Below, one piece after another: positions 6,583-15,941 of a stretch of DNA of 64,000 nucleotides. A program made the position numbers and the translations under genes. How positions within the stretch are numbered: position 1 is the stretch's first letter; each line of letters starts with the position of its first letter. The notes beneath the pieces are model-generated. The model worked only from the letters and a program-made list of their open reading frames with translations, searched no databases and was not told the DNA's origin. The DNA is from an uncultured Odoribacter sp. (lineage in GTDB: Bacteria; Bacteroidota; Bacteroidia; Bacteroidales; Marinifilaceae): contig UQJP01000023.1 in assembly GCA_900541415.1 (NCBI GenBank), positions 1 through 64,000 on the forward strand, read 5' to 3'.

Positions 6583-7623
6583 TTAAAACCCAATATGATT
6601 GACACTAATTTCTCCCTTAATAGATGAATTTAAGTATTTTTTTATTTCGTTAGAGTCTTCGTATTTGGCTAATAGGTGCATCATTTTACAGATCGCCGCT
6701 TCCATCGTGATGTCATATCCACTTGACACACCGTATTTTAATAATTTCCGGCTGGTTTCATACCTCCCCATCTCCACCGTACCACCCAGGCATTGGGTGA
6801 CATTGTAAATAATGATTCCGTTGTTCGCCGCTTCCTTTATTTTGGCCAGAAACACTTTGTCCGTAGGCGCATTTCCAGAGCCGTAAGTCTCCAAAATAAC
6901 CCCTTTTATGCCCGGAGTCTTTACAATTGCTTCGATTATTTCCGGACGCAGGCCGGGAAATAGTTGCAGGATTGCGATTCCGGTGTTCATCGGGGTGAAA
7001 ACGGATAGCTCCCCGGTACGGGGCGTGTAATCGATTGCCCCATAATTATAATGTATATGAATGCCGATTTCTGCCAGTGGCGGATAGTTGAACGATTGGA
7101 AGGCGTCGAAGCTTTCCGCATTGACTTTGGTTGTCCTGTTGCCCCGGAATAATTTATCCCCGAATAAGATGCAAACTTCCGGAACAATGGCTTTGTCTTC
7201 CAGATAGGCTGCTGCAATTTCGAGGGCTGCGATCAGGTTTTCACGTCCGTCGGTGCGGATGGTGCCGATGGGAAGCTGTGACCCTGTGAAAATAACCGGT
7301 TTGGTCAGGTTGTTCAGCATAAAACTCAGGGCCGATGCCGAATAAGCCATTGTATCCGTCCCGTGCAGAATGACAAAACCGCAGTATTTCTCATAATTTT
7401 CCGTAATGATCCGGCAGAGGTTTTCCCAAAGATCGGGTTTCAGATCCGACGAATCGATAATATCCGGCAGGGTGTAGCTGTCGATCGTGAAGCCGAATTC
7501 TTTAATTTCAGGAACGGCTTTGGCGATTTGTTCGAAGTTGAACGGACACAGTGCCCCGGTTCCCGGATCGTTCACCATGCCGATTGTTCCCCCTGTGTAT
7601 ATGATTAATACGGATTTCTCCAT
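6583..7623 (-). CDS. ansA: Type I L-asparaginase
   Basis: This 346-residue enzyme hydrolyses L-asparagine to aspartate and ammonia. The N-terminus YTGGTIGM carries the nucleophilic Thr, and HGTDTMAYSASALSFML (about 85-101) carries the second Thr/Asp catalytic pair. No signal peptide is present, so it is the cytoplasmic (type I) form. Length fits the family. It stands alone between exbB and tatD. Confidence 0.93.
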   Translation of the reverse strand: MEKSVLIIYTGGTIGMVNDPGTGALCPFNFEQIAKAVPEIKEFGFTIDSYTLPDIIDSSDLKPDLWENLCRIITENYEKYCGFVILHGTDTMAYSASALSFMLNNLTKPVIFTGSQLPIGTIRTDGRENLIAALEIAAAYLEDKAIVPEVCILFGDKLFRGNRTTKVNAESFDAFQSFNYPPLAEIGIHIHYNYGAIDYTPRTGELSVFTPMNTGIAILQLFPGLRPEIIEAIVKTPGIKGVILETYGSGNAPTDKVFLAKIKEAANNGIIIYNVTQCLGGTVEMGRYETSRKLLKYGVSSGYDITMEAAICKMMHLLAKYEDSNEIKKYLNSSIKGEISVNHIGF

Positions 7624-7679
7624 TTGTCTTTGGTCGTGTTAAACTGCCGGGAAATTTATTTTAGATAACCGGAAAAACA

Positions 7680-8465
7680 TCAATTTCCTTCACTGTTTTC
7701 GGTGTGCAAATTAAATAAATTCATGGCATTTTGTGTGGTTACCGCCTCTATTTTTTTTATGTCTTCTCCTGTCAGTTCTGCAACCTTTGCTGCAATCAGG
7801 GGAATGTAGCTGCTTTCATTCCGTTTACCCCGGAAGGGAACGGGCGCCAGATAAGGCGAGTCGGTTTCCAGCACCAGGTGTTCTACGCCTACTTTTTGTA
7901 CGGCTTTTGCCATCAGGCTGTTTTTGAAGGTCACTACTCCGCCGATGCCTAATAAAAAGCCCATTTCACAGGCTAAAACGGCCTCTTCTTCATTGCCGGG
8001 AAAACAGTGCAGTATGCCTTTTATGTAGGGGTGGTTTTTTAGTACCCGGAATATTTCGGGGAGCGCTTCTCTGGAATGGATGATTATGGGGAGGTTCATG
8101 TCTTTAGCCAGCCCCAATTGGTGTTCGAATGCTTTGATTTGTTCTTTGTAAGTGCTTTTATCCCAGTAAAGGTCGATACCACATTCGCCGATCCCATAGA
8201 ACGTGTGTGTACCTAATTGTTTTTCTACTTCTGCCAGCTCTTCCCGGTAGTTTTTTTCGTGGACGGAAGTGGGGTGAAGTCCTACCAGCGGAAACATCAC
8301 GTCGGGGTATTGACTTTCCAGTGCTAACATTCGTCCGCGTGATTCCCTGTCGATGTCGGGCAGAACGATGCGTTTTACATTTGCTTCCAGGGCGCGTTGC
8401 ACGGTGGCATCCCGGTCCTCCCGGAACTCTTCTTCATAGATATGTGAATGTGTATCGATAAACAT
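7680..8465 (-). CDS. tatD: TatD family metal-dependent DNase
   Basis: This is a 261-residue TIM-barrel hydrolase. The start at 8465 puts the metal-binding DTHSH motif directly at the N-terminus, as is usual; an upstream ATG at 8489 would add eight residues. Other conserved features are GECGIDLYWD (about 86-95), the IIHSRE segment, HCFPG (about 151-155) and ETDSPYLAP near the C-terminus. Family members act as 3'-5' exonucleases with roles in DNA repair and degradation. It follows asparaginase on the same strand but 57 nt away. Confidence 0.92.
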   Translation of the reverse strand: MFIDTHSHIYEEEFREDRDATVQRALEANVKRIVLPDIDRESRGRMLALESQYPDVMFPLVGLHPTSVHEKNYREELAEVEKQLGTHTFYGIGECGIDLYWDKSTYKEQIKAFEHQLGLAKDMNLPIIIHSREALPEIFRVLKNHPYIKGILHCFPGNEEEAVLACEMGFLLGIGGVVTFKNSLMAKAVQKVGVEHLVLETDSPYLAPVPFRGKRNESSYIPLIAAKVAELTGEDIKKIEAVTTQNAMNLFNLHTENSEGN

Positions 8466-8713
8466 ATTCAGCATGTTTATAATGGTCATTCTGGCAATTG
8501 AAAGCCTTTATGAATTTGTTTCGCTGTTTTCTGGAACGAAGATAATAAAAAAGTTGAACGATAAGCAATGCGGGCATGAGCTTTTGTGGAAAAATCGAAG
8601 GATGGTCTTTGGGGTGGGTAAAGGCAGGCGTATGCCCGGAAAAGAAAGTGTGTTGCGTTTTATTCTGGCTGCCTATAATTCTTTATCCGGGAATGGACAG
8701 AATAAATAAAAAC
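8466..8713. other. Gap between tatD and the gdhA terminator
   Basis: No supportable gene. Short open frames here have no recognisable sequence and no promoter or start context. Confidence 0.4.
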
Positions 8714-8744
8714 AAACCCTGCGAAGACAACCTTCGCAGGGTTT
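8714..8744 (-). terminator. Terminator of gdhA
   Basis: A perfect 13-bp stem (8714-8726 with 8732-8744) with a 5-nt loop. On the minus strand it is followed by TTTGTTTTTATT. It lies 25 nt after the gdhA stop. Confidence 0.8.
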
Positions 8745-8769
8745 ATATGTCGAACTGTTTTAAGACCGT

Positions 8770-10104
8770 TTACACATGCCCTTGAGCACACATGGCTTCG
8801 GCAACTTTGATAAAGCCTCCGATATTGGCTCCTTTTACATAGTCGATCTTGTCGCCTGTTTTTCCGTATTTCACGCAGGTGTCGTGTATTTCTTTCATGA
8901 TATGCGACAGTTTTGCATCCACCTCTTCGGCTGTCCAGCTGTAACGCATGGAGTTTTGGCTCATTTCGAGCCCCGATACGGCAACTCCTCCCGCATTGGC
9001 GGCTTTCCCCGGTGCAAAGGCAATGTGGTCATTCAGATATTTCACCGCTTCGGCGGTACATCCCATGTTGGAGGTTTCCACCACCATCCGGCATCCGTTT
9101 GCCACCAATTGTCTGGCATCCGTTTCGTTCAGCTCGTTTTGTATCGCACAGGGGAAGGCGATGTCGCATTTCACCTCCCAGGGTCTGCGTCCGGGAATGA
9201 ATTTCGTTCCGAATTTTTCTGCGTAAGGTGCGACAATATCATTGTTGCTTGCCCGGAGTTCGAGCATATAATCCACCCCTTCCTGTGTCAATCCCTGTTC
9301 GTCGTAAATGTATCCGTCCGGGCCGGAGATGGTGACTACTTTAGCTCCTAATTGTATTAATTTCTCTGCTGCACCCCAGGCCACATTCCCAAAACCCGAT
9401 AAGGTTACGGTCTTTCCTTTGATGTCGTCGCCTTTTTCTTTCAGCATGTGTTGTGCGAAATAAACTGCTCCGTATCCGGTGGCTTCGGGGCGTATCCTCG
9501 AACCGCCGAATTCCCGAGCTTTTCCGGTCAGTACCCCGGTGAATTCATTGCATATCCTTTTATATTGTCCGAACAGGTAACCTATTTCCCTGCCTCCCAC
9601 GCCGATGTCTCCTGCCGGAACATCTGTGTCCGGGCCGATGTGTTTGCAAAGTTCCGTCATAAAACTTTGGCAGAAACGCATCACTTCATTATCCGATTTT
9701 CCTTTGGGGTTAAAATCCGCTCCTCCTTTTCCACCTCCCATCGGAAGGGTGGTCAGGGAGTTTTTAAAGATTTGTTCGAATCCTAAGAATTTCAATCCGC
9801 CTAAAGTAACCGAGGGGTGGAAACGCAGGCCTCCTTTGTAAGGGCCGAGTGCGCTGTTGAATTGTACGCGGTAGCCCCGGTTGATCTGTACTTCTCCTTT
9901 GTCGTCGACCCAGGGAACACGGAAAATAATTACTCTTTCAGGTTCTACCATTTTTTCGAGGATTTTATTGGCTTTGTATTTGGGATTCGATTGGTAGGTA
10001 TCCCATACGGTTTCGATAACTTCTTCTACTGCCTGATGAAATTCTGATTCACCAATTGTCCTTGCCTTCAAGGCGTCCATGAATGCTGTAATTTCCGGTT
10101 TCAT
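8770..10104 (-). CDS. gdhA: NADP-specific glutamate dehydrogenase
   Basis: This 444-residue hexameric-type enzyme interconverts glutamate with 2-oxoglutarate and ammonium and is the main ammonium-assimilating route in many Bacteroidales. Visible are the substrate site PMGGGKGGADF (about 121-131), PAGDIGVGGREIGYL, the Rossmann segment VTLSGFGNVAWGAAEKL (about 235-251), and SNMGCTAEAV near 349. Length is that of the bacterial small-subunit NADP family. It is monocistronic, with its own promoter box and terminator. Confidence 0.95.
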   Translation of the reverse strand: MKPEITAFMDALKARTIGESEFHQAVEEVIETVWDTYQSNPKYKANKILEKMVEPERVIIFRVPWVDDKGEVQINRGYRVQFNSALGPYKGGLRFHPSVTLGGLKFLGFEQIFKNSLTTLPMGGGKGGADFNPKGKSDNEVMRFCQSFMTELCKHIGPDTDVPAGDIGVGGREIGYLFGQYKRICNEFTGVLTGKAREFGGSRIRPEATGYGAVYFAQHMLKEKGDDIKGKTVTLSGFGNVAWGAAEKLIQLGAKVVTISGPDGYIYDEQGLTQEGVDYMLELRASNNDIVAPYAEKFGTKFIPGRRPWEVKCDIAFPCAIQNELNETDARQLVANGCRMVVETSNMGCTAEAVKYLNDHIAFAPGKAANAGGVAVSGLEMSQNSMRYSWTAEEVDAKLSHIMKEIHDTCVKYGKTGDKIDYVKGANIGGFIKVAEAMCAQGHV

Positions 10105-10152
10105 GATGTATGTTGTTTAGTCAAAAAATGTGCTTCAAACGTTTTCGGTTCT

Positions 10153-10160
10153 CAAATTTA
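10153..10160 (-). promoter_or_regulatory. -7 promoter box of gdhA (TAAATTTG)
   Basis: On the minus strand the sequence reads TAAATTTG, matching TAnnTTTG, 49 nt before the gdhA start. The -33 box is not clear. Confidence 0.45.
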
Positions 10161-10350
10161 TTTATTTATTTTTTATGGTAAAAGTTTTTGAAGTCAATTT
10201 TATGCTAATAAATGTCGATTTTGCTTTTGAATTGTTATTGAAAAATGGCTTTAATTGATAATCTGTAAGTTTTTCCGGGGTGAAAAATAAATAATCCGGA
10301 AACGGTTATTCCTATTGAAAACGGGTATCTTCTTTTTATTCAGAAAATAG

Positions 10351-10358
10351 TATATTTG
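10351..10358 (+). promoter_or_regulatory. -7 promoter box (TATATTTG) of the hexosaminidase gene
   Basis: TATATTTG fits the Bacteroidetes -7 consensus 29 nt before the ATG at 10388. A matching -33 box is weak. Confidence 0.5.
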
Positions 10359-10387
10359 AAAACAAATTATAAAATGCGTTGTTGGTT

Positions 10388-12289
10388 ATGAAATTATCAG
10401 GTAAGTGTTTGATAACCTTTTGGGTATCTGTATTTTTTTCTTTTAGCTTGCTGGCCGGGGAACGGCAGGTGAGTATTATTCCCGTGCCTTCCAGTGTGGT
10501 GCCGGGAGAGGGTGAATATCTATTGCGTGGTGGTAAGGTGGCCTGTGTCCCTTTTAATGATGAATTAAAGGGGATTGTCCGGTATCTGAATCATAAAATA
10601 GAACCTGCATCGGGTATTAGCTTCACTCCTGTGGCATCCGGTAAAACGCCCGTGCGTTTGGAGTTGTTGGCAGATCAGGGCTTGGGAAAGGAAGGATACA
10701 GGCTTTCCGTAGGAAAAAAAGGAATTGTGATCGTTGCGGAAGCTCCTGCCGGATTGTTTTATGGCGTGCAGTCTTTGTTACAATTGTTGCCGCCCGAAGT
10801 GAAAAGCCGGGAGAGGGCCGGGCAGGTGGAGTGGACGGTTCCCTGTGTGGAAGTTAAAGATGTTCCCCGGTTTGGCTGGCGTGGGATGATGCTCGATGTC
10901 AGCCGTCATTATTTCAATAAAGAGGAGGTAAAGCAGTTTATCGATGAGATAGCAGAATATAAGATGAATGTGTTTCATTGGCACCTCACCGATGATCAGG
11001 GATGGCGTATTGAAATCAAATCATTGCCGGAACTGACGCGGAAAGGAGCTATGCGTGCGGATCGGGTGGGCGACTGGTGGACCCGGGAACCTCAGCAACC
11101 CGGAGAACCTACTACTTACGGTGGTTTTTACACTCAGGAGGATATTCGGGAAGTGGTTGAATATGCCCGTGAACGCTACATCACGATTATGCCCGAAATC
11201 GATGTGCCCGGTCACAGCCTGGCTTTTTTGGTGGCCTATCCGGAATTGGCTTGTTTTAAAGCTCCGGAATATATTAACGTGGGAAACAAATTTTATGGTA
11301 TAGATGAAAATAGCCTTTGTGCCGGAAATGATAAGACGTTCGAATATCTGGAAAAAGTGTTTTCGGAAGTGGCGGCTCTTTTCCCTTCGCCTTATATTCA
11401 TGTGGGGGGAGACGAGTGTTTTAAAGGGTTTTGGATGAAGTGCCCGAAATGCCGGGAGCGGATGAAACAGGAAGGATTGAAGGATGTGCATGAATTGCAA
11501 AGTTATTTTATCCGCCGGATGGAAAAGATTTTAAAGGCAAAAGGAAAGCGTCTGGTGGGTTGGGATGAAATCCATGACGGAGGATTGGCGCCGGAAGCCA
11601 ATGTCATGTCGTGGCGGGGAACGCAGGGTGGTATTCAGGCGGCACAGCAGGGACATCATGTAATTATGACTCCGAATAACCATTGCTATTTGGATTTGTA
11701 TCAGGGAGAACCCACCGTTGAGCCTGCCACCTATTCTATGTGCCGTTTGAGTGATTCGTATGCGTTCCGCCCTGTTCCTCAGGGAGTGGATTCCACGTTT
11801 ATTTTGGGAGGACAGGGGAATTTGTGGGCAGAGTCGATCCCCACTTTCCGTCATGTGGAATATATGGCATGGCCCAGAGGCTGGGCATTGGCCGAGGTGT
11901 TGTGGTCGCCTGAAAAGTCCCGGAACTGGAACGATTTTATCCGGCGGGTAGAGGACCATTTCGGACGGGCGGACAATGCTGGGATTAATTATGCCCGCAG
12001 TATGTATAATGCTATTATTACCCCTTACCGGAATGGAGCCGGGGAAGTGGAGATCGAACTTACGACCGAACTCGACGGTTTGGATATTTACTATACTTTC
12101 GATAATACAAATGTCGACACTTTTTCAGCAAAATATGTGCGTCCACTGTCGATTCCCCGGAATGCTACCCGGCTTATCGTCCGGACTTTCCGTGAAGGGA
12201 AACCTGTCGGGCAGCAAATTGCCATCGAGGCAAAGGAATTGGTGAAGCGTGCCGGAAATAAAAAACGGGTGGTTGGTAATCTGGATTAA
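10388..12289 (+). CDS. Beta-N-acetylhexosaminidase, glycoside hydrolase family 20
   Basis: This 633-residue secreted enzyme starts at the ATG at 10388. A signal peptide covers about 1-25 (hydrophobic FWVSVFFSFSLLAG). The GH20b-like N-terminal domain (about 28-160) precedes the catalytic barrel (about 165-515), with HWHLTDDQGWRIE (about 198-210) and the catalytic Asp-Glu pair in HVGGDE near 343. A C-terminal chitobiase/HEX_C-like domain follows (about 545-615). It removes terminal GlcNAc or GalNAc from glycans such as mucin O-glycans or chitooligosaccharides. Its stop codon overlaps that of convergent dprA in a shared TTAA. Confidence 0.93.
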   Translation: MKLSGKCLITFWVSVFFSFSLLAGERQVSIIPVPSSVVPGEGEYLLRGGKVACVPFNDELKGIVRYLNHKIEPASGISFTPVASGKTPVRLELLADQGLGKEGYRLSVGKKGIVIVAEAPAGLFYGVQSLLQLLPPEVKSRERAGQVEWTVPCVEVKDVPRFGWRGMMLDVSRHYFNKEEVKQFIDEIAEYKMNVFHWHLTDDQGWRIEIKSLPELTRKGAMRADRVGDWWTREPQQPGEPTTYGGFYTQEDIREVVEYARERYITIMPEIDVPGHSLAFLVAYPELACFKAPEYINVGNKFYGIDENSLCAGNDKTFEYLEKVFSEVAALFPSPYIHVGGDECFKGFWMKCPKCRERMKQEGLKDVHELQSYFIRRMEKILKAKGKRLVGWDEIHDGGLAPEANVMSWRGTQGGIQAAQQGHHVIMTPNNHCYLDLYQGEPTVEPATYSMCRLSDSYAFRPVPQGVDSTFILGGQGNLWAESIPTFRHVEYMAWPRGWALAEVLWSPEKSRNWNDFIRRVEDHFGRADNAGINYARSMYNAIITPYRNGAGEVEIELTTELDGLDIYYTFDNTNVDTFSAKYVRPLSIPRNATRLIVRTFREGKPVGQQIAIEAKELVKRAGNKKRVVGNLD

Positions 12290-13401
12290 CCGACGGTATA
12301 GTTTTTGCCCGGTAAGGCTATGATCTTTCCTTCCAATTCCAGTTTTAGAAATAAGGCGGACAGTTCATTTACGGGGATGTGGGTGGTGACGGCTATTTTA
12401 TCGATGTGCATATTTCCTTTGTCGGCAAGTAGCTTGAGCACCACTGTTTCGTTGTCGTCCGGACTGAAGAGGTCGAGTGTGGTTTGCCGGGGAGTGCCGG
12501 GAAATTGGCTTAATCCCAGAATGTTTGCTATATCTGTGGTGTTTTCGACCAGGGCCGCTACATTTTCTTTAATCAGGCGATTGCATCCTGCGGACCATTT
12601 GTCGTCCGGCCGTCCGGGAATTGCCATGACATCCCGGTTATAGGAAAGGGCGAGCCGGGCAGTTGTCATTGCTCCTCCTTTTTCTGCCGATTCCGCTACC
12701 AGAGTGGCCTGGCTCATGCCTGCGATGATCCGGTTGCGCTGCAGGAAATTGGTCGGTAGCACTTTAGCGTTGCAAGGAAATTCGGAAATCAATGCTCCTC
12801 CCGCTTCCAGAATCCTTTCTGCCAGTTTTTTATGTGATGCGGGATAGATCATGTGCAGGCCATGTCCCAATACGGCGTATGTTTTCAGGTTATTGGCCAG
12901 GCTGGCACGGTGCGCAGCCGCATCGATGCCGAAAGCCAATCCGCTGACTATGGCGGGGCGGTGTCCTGACCGGGAAAGTTCTGTCAGGATCGTTTCCACT
13001 TTTGCCTGGCAGCGGGGTGTGGCATGACGGGTGCCTACAACGGCGAGGCGGACGGGAAAGGCGTTGATGTCCAGTATCCCTTTGTAGAAGAACACCAGGG
13101 GAGCATCTTCGCAATGTGCCAGCAGTTCGGGGTAATCCGCCTGACCGATAGAACAGATGTGTATGCCGTGTTTGTCCATGTCTTCTAATTCTTGTCCGGC
13201 CTTTTCAAGTGCGAGGTTACGGTTGAGGGTGTAGGTGGATATATGGGCTGTCCGGCAAAGGCTTTCCAGGGCTGCCGGGCTTTCTTTGAAAAAGCCTTCG
13301 ATTCCTCCGCATTGTTCAAACAGCGGCAGAGAGGACTGTGTGTTGAATTTAGGTAGCATTGTCACGGCAACCTGGGTTAGGATAGAACTTTCCGGTGTCA
13401 T
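12286..13401 (-). CDS. dprA: DNA-processing protein DprA
   Basis: This is a 371-residue DprA/Smf protein. An N-terminal helical domain (about 1-85) with helix-hairpin-helix character precedes the Rossmann-like DprA domain (about 90-300) with VVGTRHAT, IVSGLAFGIDAAAH (about 151-164), SEFPC and QRNRIIAGMS (about 219-228). A small winged-helix C-terminal domain occupies about 310-370. DprA loads RecA on incoming single-stranded DNA during natural transformation and is widely present in Bacteroidetes. The gene converges on the hexosaminidase gene with a four-base overlap. Confidence 0.93.
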   Translation of the reverse strand: MTPESSILTQVAVTMLPKFNTQSSLPLFEQCGGIEGFFKESPAALESLCRTAHISTYTLNRNLALEKAGQELEDMDKHGIHICSIGQADYPELLAHCEDAPLVFFYKGILDINAFPVRLAVVGTRHATPRCQAKVETILTELSRSGHRPAIVSGLAFGIDAAAHRASLANNLKTYAVLGHGLHMIYPASHKKLAERILEAGGALISEFPCNAKVLPTNFLQRNRIIAGMSQATLVAESAEKGGAMTTARLALSYNRDVMAIPGRPDDKWSAGCNRLIKENVAALVENTTDIANILGLSQFPGTPRQTTLDLFSPDDNETVVLKLLADKGNMHIDKIAVTTHIPVNELSALFLKLELEGKIIALPGKNYTVG

Positions 13402-13594
13402 ATTACGGTTGTTTGGGGATGAGGAATTAGCGAATTTAATAAATTTTTATTAACTATAAAATAGTTTAAAAAGAAAATATATTTAACTATATAGCGATGA
13501 CGTGGAATTATAAATGAAAGATGAGGAATACTTTTTGTTGTCTACTTTTTAAAATTTGCTATTAACTAATTACTTTTGTCATAAACTTCTACTT

Positions 13595-14632
13595 ATGAAA
13601 AATATAGTTTTTACCCATGAAGCGGGGCGTGTTCTCCGGGAGAGTCTTCAAACCACGGCTCCCGACGGAGTGTTTGTTTTAGTGGACGATACGACATGGG
13701 AATACTGCCTTGATTTCTTTCAGGACTGCGGGTTTCAGGATTCCCATATTATTTCTGTTCCATCGGGGGAACATCATAAATCATTGGAAAGTGTTGCGCA
13801 AATCTGGTCGGTATTGAGCCGGCAAGGGGCTAAACGTAATTCCGTGTTGGTGAATATCGGTGGCGGACTGATAACGGATATTGGTGGTTTTGCCGCTTCG
13901 TGTTTTAAGCGGGGAATCCGGTGTATCAATATTCCTACCACGTTGTTGGCGCAGGTGGATGCGTCGGTGGGGGGTAAAACGGGGATTAATTTCAATGGAT
14001 TGAAAAATGAAATCGGAACTTTTTCCATACCGGAATTGGTGATTATCGATAACAGTTTCCTAAAAACTTTGCCGCAAAGGCAGGTGTTGTCAGGATATGC
14101 CGAAATGTTGAAACATGCCCTGCTGGCGGGAGAAGAGCCGCTTGCAGAGGTGATGGATGCCGATTTGGGACAGGCGGGCGAATCGGGTTTTCTGGAATTG
14201 ATCCGTAAATCGGTGGCTGTGAAAGCGGCGGTTGTTGAGGCCGACCCGAAAGAAAAAGGAATCCGGAAAGCCCTGAATTTCGGGCACACCATCGGGCATG
14301 CCATCGAAAGTGTGGCCATTGAACAGGATGTGGAGATATACCACGGCGATGCTGTGGCTTACGGAATGGTGGTGGAATTATACCTTTCGATGAAAAAGCT
14401 GGGATTCGGGCAGAAGCATTATGAAGCTGTGCGCAGATTAGTGAAGGAAAGATTTCCCCAATACCGTCCGGTGGCCGATCCGGAGGAATTGTACCGCCTG
14501 ATGTTGCATGATAAGAAAAACGAGCAAAATGGAGTGAATTTCACGTTATTGCGTTGTCCCGGTGAGTTTGAGATCGATAATTATTGTAGTAAGGAAGAGA
14601 TTGTGGACGCTTTGGAACAGCTGACCGTTTGA
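13595..14632 (+). CDS. aroB: 3-dehydroquinate synthase
   Basis: This 345-residue enzyme converts DAHP to 3-dehydroquinate in the shikimate pathway, using NAD+ and a divalent metal. The ATG at 13595 is chosen; an upstream in-frame start would add 13 residues. The nucleotide-binding GGGLITDIGGFAAS (about 88-101), TTLLAQVDASVGGKTGIN (about 113-130) and metal-site FGHTIGHAIE (about 229-238) are all present. It lies 30 nt before aroA, forming a small aromatic amino acid operon. Confidence 0.95.
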   Translation: MKNIVFTHEAGRVLRESLQTTAPDGVFVLVDDTTWEYCLDFFQDCGFQDSHIISVPSGEHHKSLESVAQIWSVLSRQGAKRNSVLVNIGGGLITDIGGFAASCFKRGIRCINIPTTLLAQVDASVGGKTGINFNGLKNEIGTFSIPELVIIDNSFLKTLPQRQVLSGYAEMLKHALLAGEEPLAEVMDADLGQAGESGFLELIRKSVAVKAAVVEADPKEKGIRKALNFGHTIGHAIESVAIEQDVEIYHGDAVAYGMVVELYLSMKKLGFGQKHYEAVRRLVKERFPQYRPVADPEELYRLMLHDKKNEQNGVNFTLLRCPGEFEIDNYCSKEEIVDALEQLTV

Positions 14633-14662
14633 CGCTGGTTTACCCCTGCAAAGTTTGAATAA

Positions 14663-15880
14663 ATGAATATAACCTTGAATTTCAGGAATACGGTTTTGGA
14701 TGGCGAAGTGCAACTTCCGGCTTCCAAAAGCATTTCCAATCGCGTGCTGATTATCAATGCGCTTTCCGATAGCGAACTGCCCGTGGAAAATCTGGCCGAT
14801 TGCGATGATACGAATTCTATGCTCCGGGTGTTGAATTCTGACGATAGTCATTTCAATATCGGGCATGCGGGTACGGCTATGCGTTTCCTGACCGCCTTTT
14901 TATCGCGGATTGTGGGATGCTGGGAAATTACCGGGTCGGAACGGATGCAGCAACGGCCGATAAGTGTTTTGGTGGATGCTTTGAATCGGTTGGGGGCGCG
15001 TATCGAATATATCGGGAAACCGGGATGTCCTCCCCTGCGGATACAGGGGTCGTTGCTGATGGGGGGAGAGATCGAGATGCCGGCCTCGGTCAGCAGCCAG
15101 TATGTTTCGGCTTTGATGATGATCGCTCCCTATATGGCAAACGGCTTGAAGATTAAATTGGTGGGAAAGATTGTATCGCGTACTTATATTGAAATGACCC
15201 GTCATATCATGGAGGACTTCGGTGCGAAGGTCGCTTTCCGGGAATCGGAAATCAGGGTGGAGCCTTGCGCTTATACCCCGGTGGCTTTCCGGGTGGAATC
15301 GGATTGGAGCGCAGCTTCTTATTTCTATGAATTGCTTGCTATTTCCGGGCAGGGCGAGATCCGGATGCCCGGATTGTTGCAGCATAGCACACAGGGGGAT
15401 TCCGGGCAGGTAGGTGTGTGGGAAAAATTGGGAGTTTCTACCCGTTTTGAAAATGGCGGGGTATTGATTTCTGCGGGGAAACCGACTGTTTCCCGGTTGG
15501 AATACGATTTTGTGGAGATGCCCGATCTTGTACAGTCGTTTGCTGTGGCCTGCTGCGTGATGGGCGTACCTTTCCGTTTTACAGGGGTGGAAACTTTGCG
15601 GATTAAGGAAACAGACCGTTTGCAGGCTTTGGTCGACGAACTGGGAAAATTGGGATATGTCCTGAAAGCCGAAGGCGATAATGTTTTGAGTTGGGACGGA
15701 GCCCGTAAACAGGCGGATAAGCCGGAAATTGCCACTTATCACGATCACCGTATGGCTATGGCATTCGCCCCTGCTGCCCTGAAACATCCGGATATGATTA
15801 TCGTAGATAAAGAAGTTGTTACCAAATCTTTTCCAAAATATTGGGATGAATTACAAAAATTCTGTGGCGAACAGGATTAA
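14663..15880 (+). CDS. aroA: 3-phosphoshikimate 1-carboxyvinyltransferase (EPSP synthase)
   Basis: This 405-residue enzyme transfers enolpyruvyl from PEP to shikimate-3-phosphate. The two-domain inside-out barrel is shown by ASKSISNRVLI (about 20-30), GHAGTAMRFLTAF (about 71-83), SDWSAASYFYE (about 213-223), RIKETDRLQAL (about 312-322) and YHDHRMAMAFAP (about 357-368). It is slightly short for the family (about 430) but contains all blocks. It is co-oriented with aroB, 30 nt downstream. Confidence 0.95.
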   Translation: MNITLNFRNTVLDGEVQLPASKSISNRVLIINALSDSELPVENLADCDDTNSMLRVLNSDDSHFNIGHAGTAMRFLTAFLSRIVGCWEITGSERMQQRPISVLVDALNRLGARIEYIGKPGCPPLRIQGSLLMGGEIEMPASVSSQYVSALMMIAPYMANGLKIKLVGKIVSRTYIEMTRHIMEDFGAKVAFRESEIRVEPCAYTPVAFRVESDWSAASYFYELLAISGQGEIRMPGLLQHSTQGDSGQVGVWEKLGVSTRFENGGVLISAGKPTVSRLEYDFVEMPDLVQSFAVACCVMGVPFRFTGVETLRIKETDRLQALVDELGKLGYVLKAEGDNVLSWDGARKQADKPEIATYHDHRMAMAFAPAALKHPDMIIVDKEVVTKSFPKYWDELQKFCGEQD

Positions 15881-15941
15881 AAATGTTGCCGGATGCCCGC
15901 ACGGATTCGCGGGTAATTTATAAATCGACACATGAAATAAT

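Noticed and set aside
8776..9351. A 191-codon plus-strand frame opposite gdhA
   Set aside because: Shadow frame of a well conserved gene; no independent evidence.
14900..15787. A 295-codon minus-strand frame opposite aroA
   Set aside because: Shadow of the aroA coding strand; the product is His/Arg/Pro-rich with no domain.
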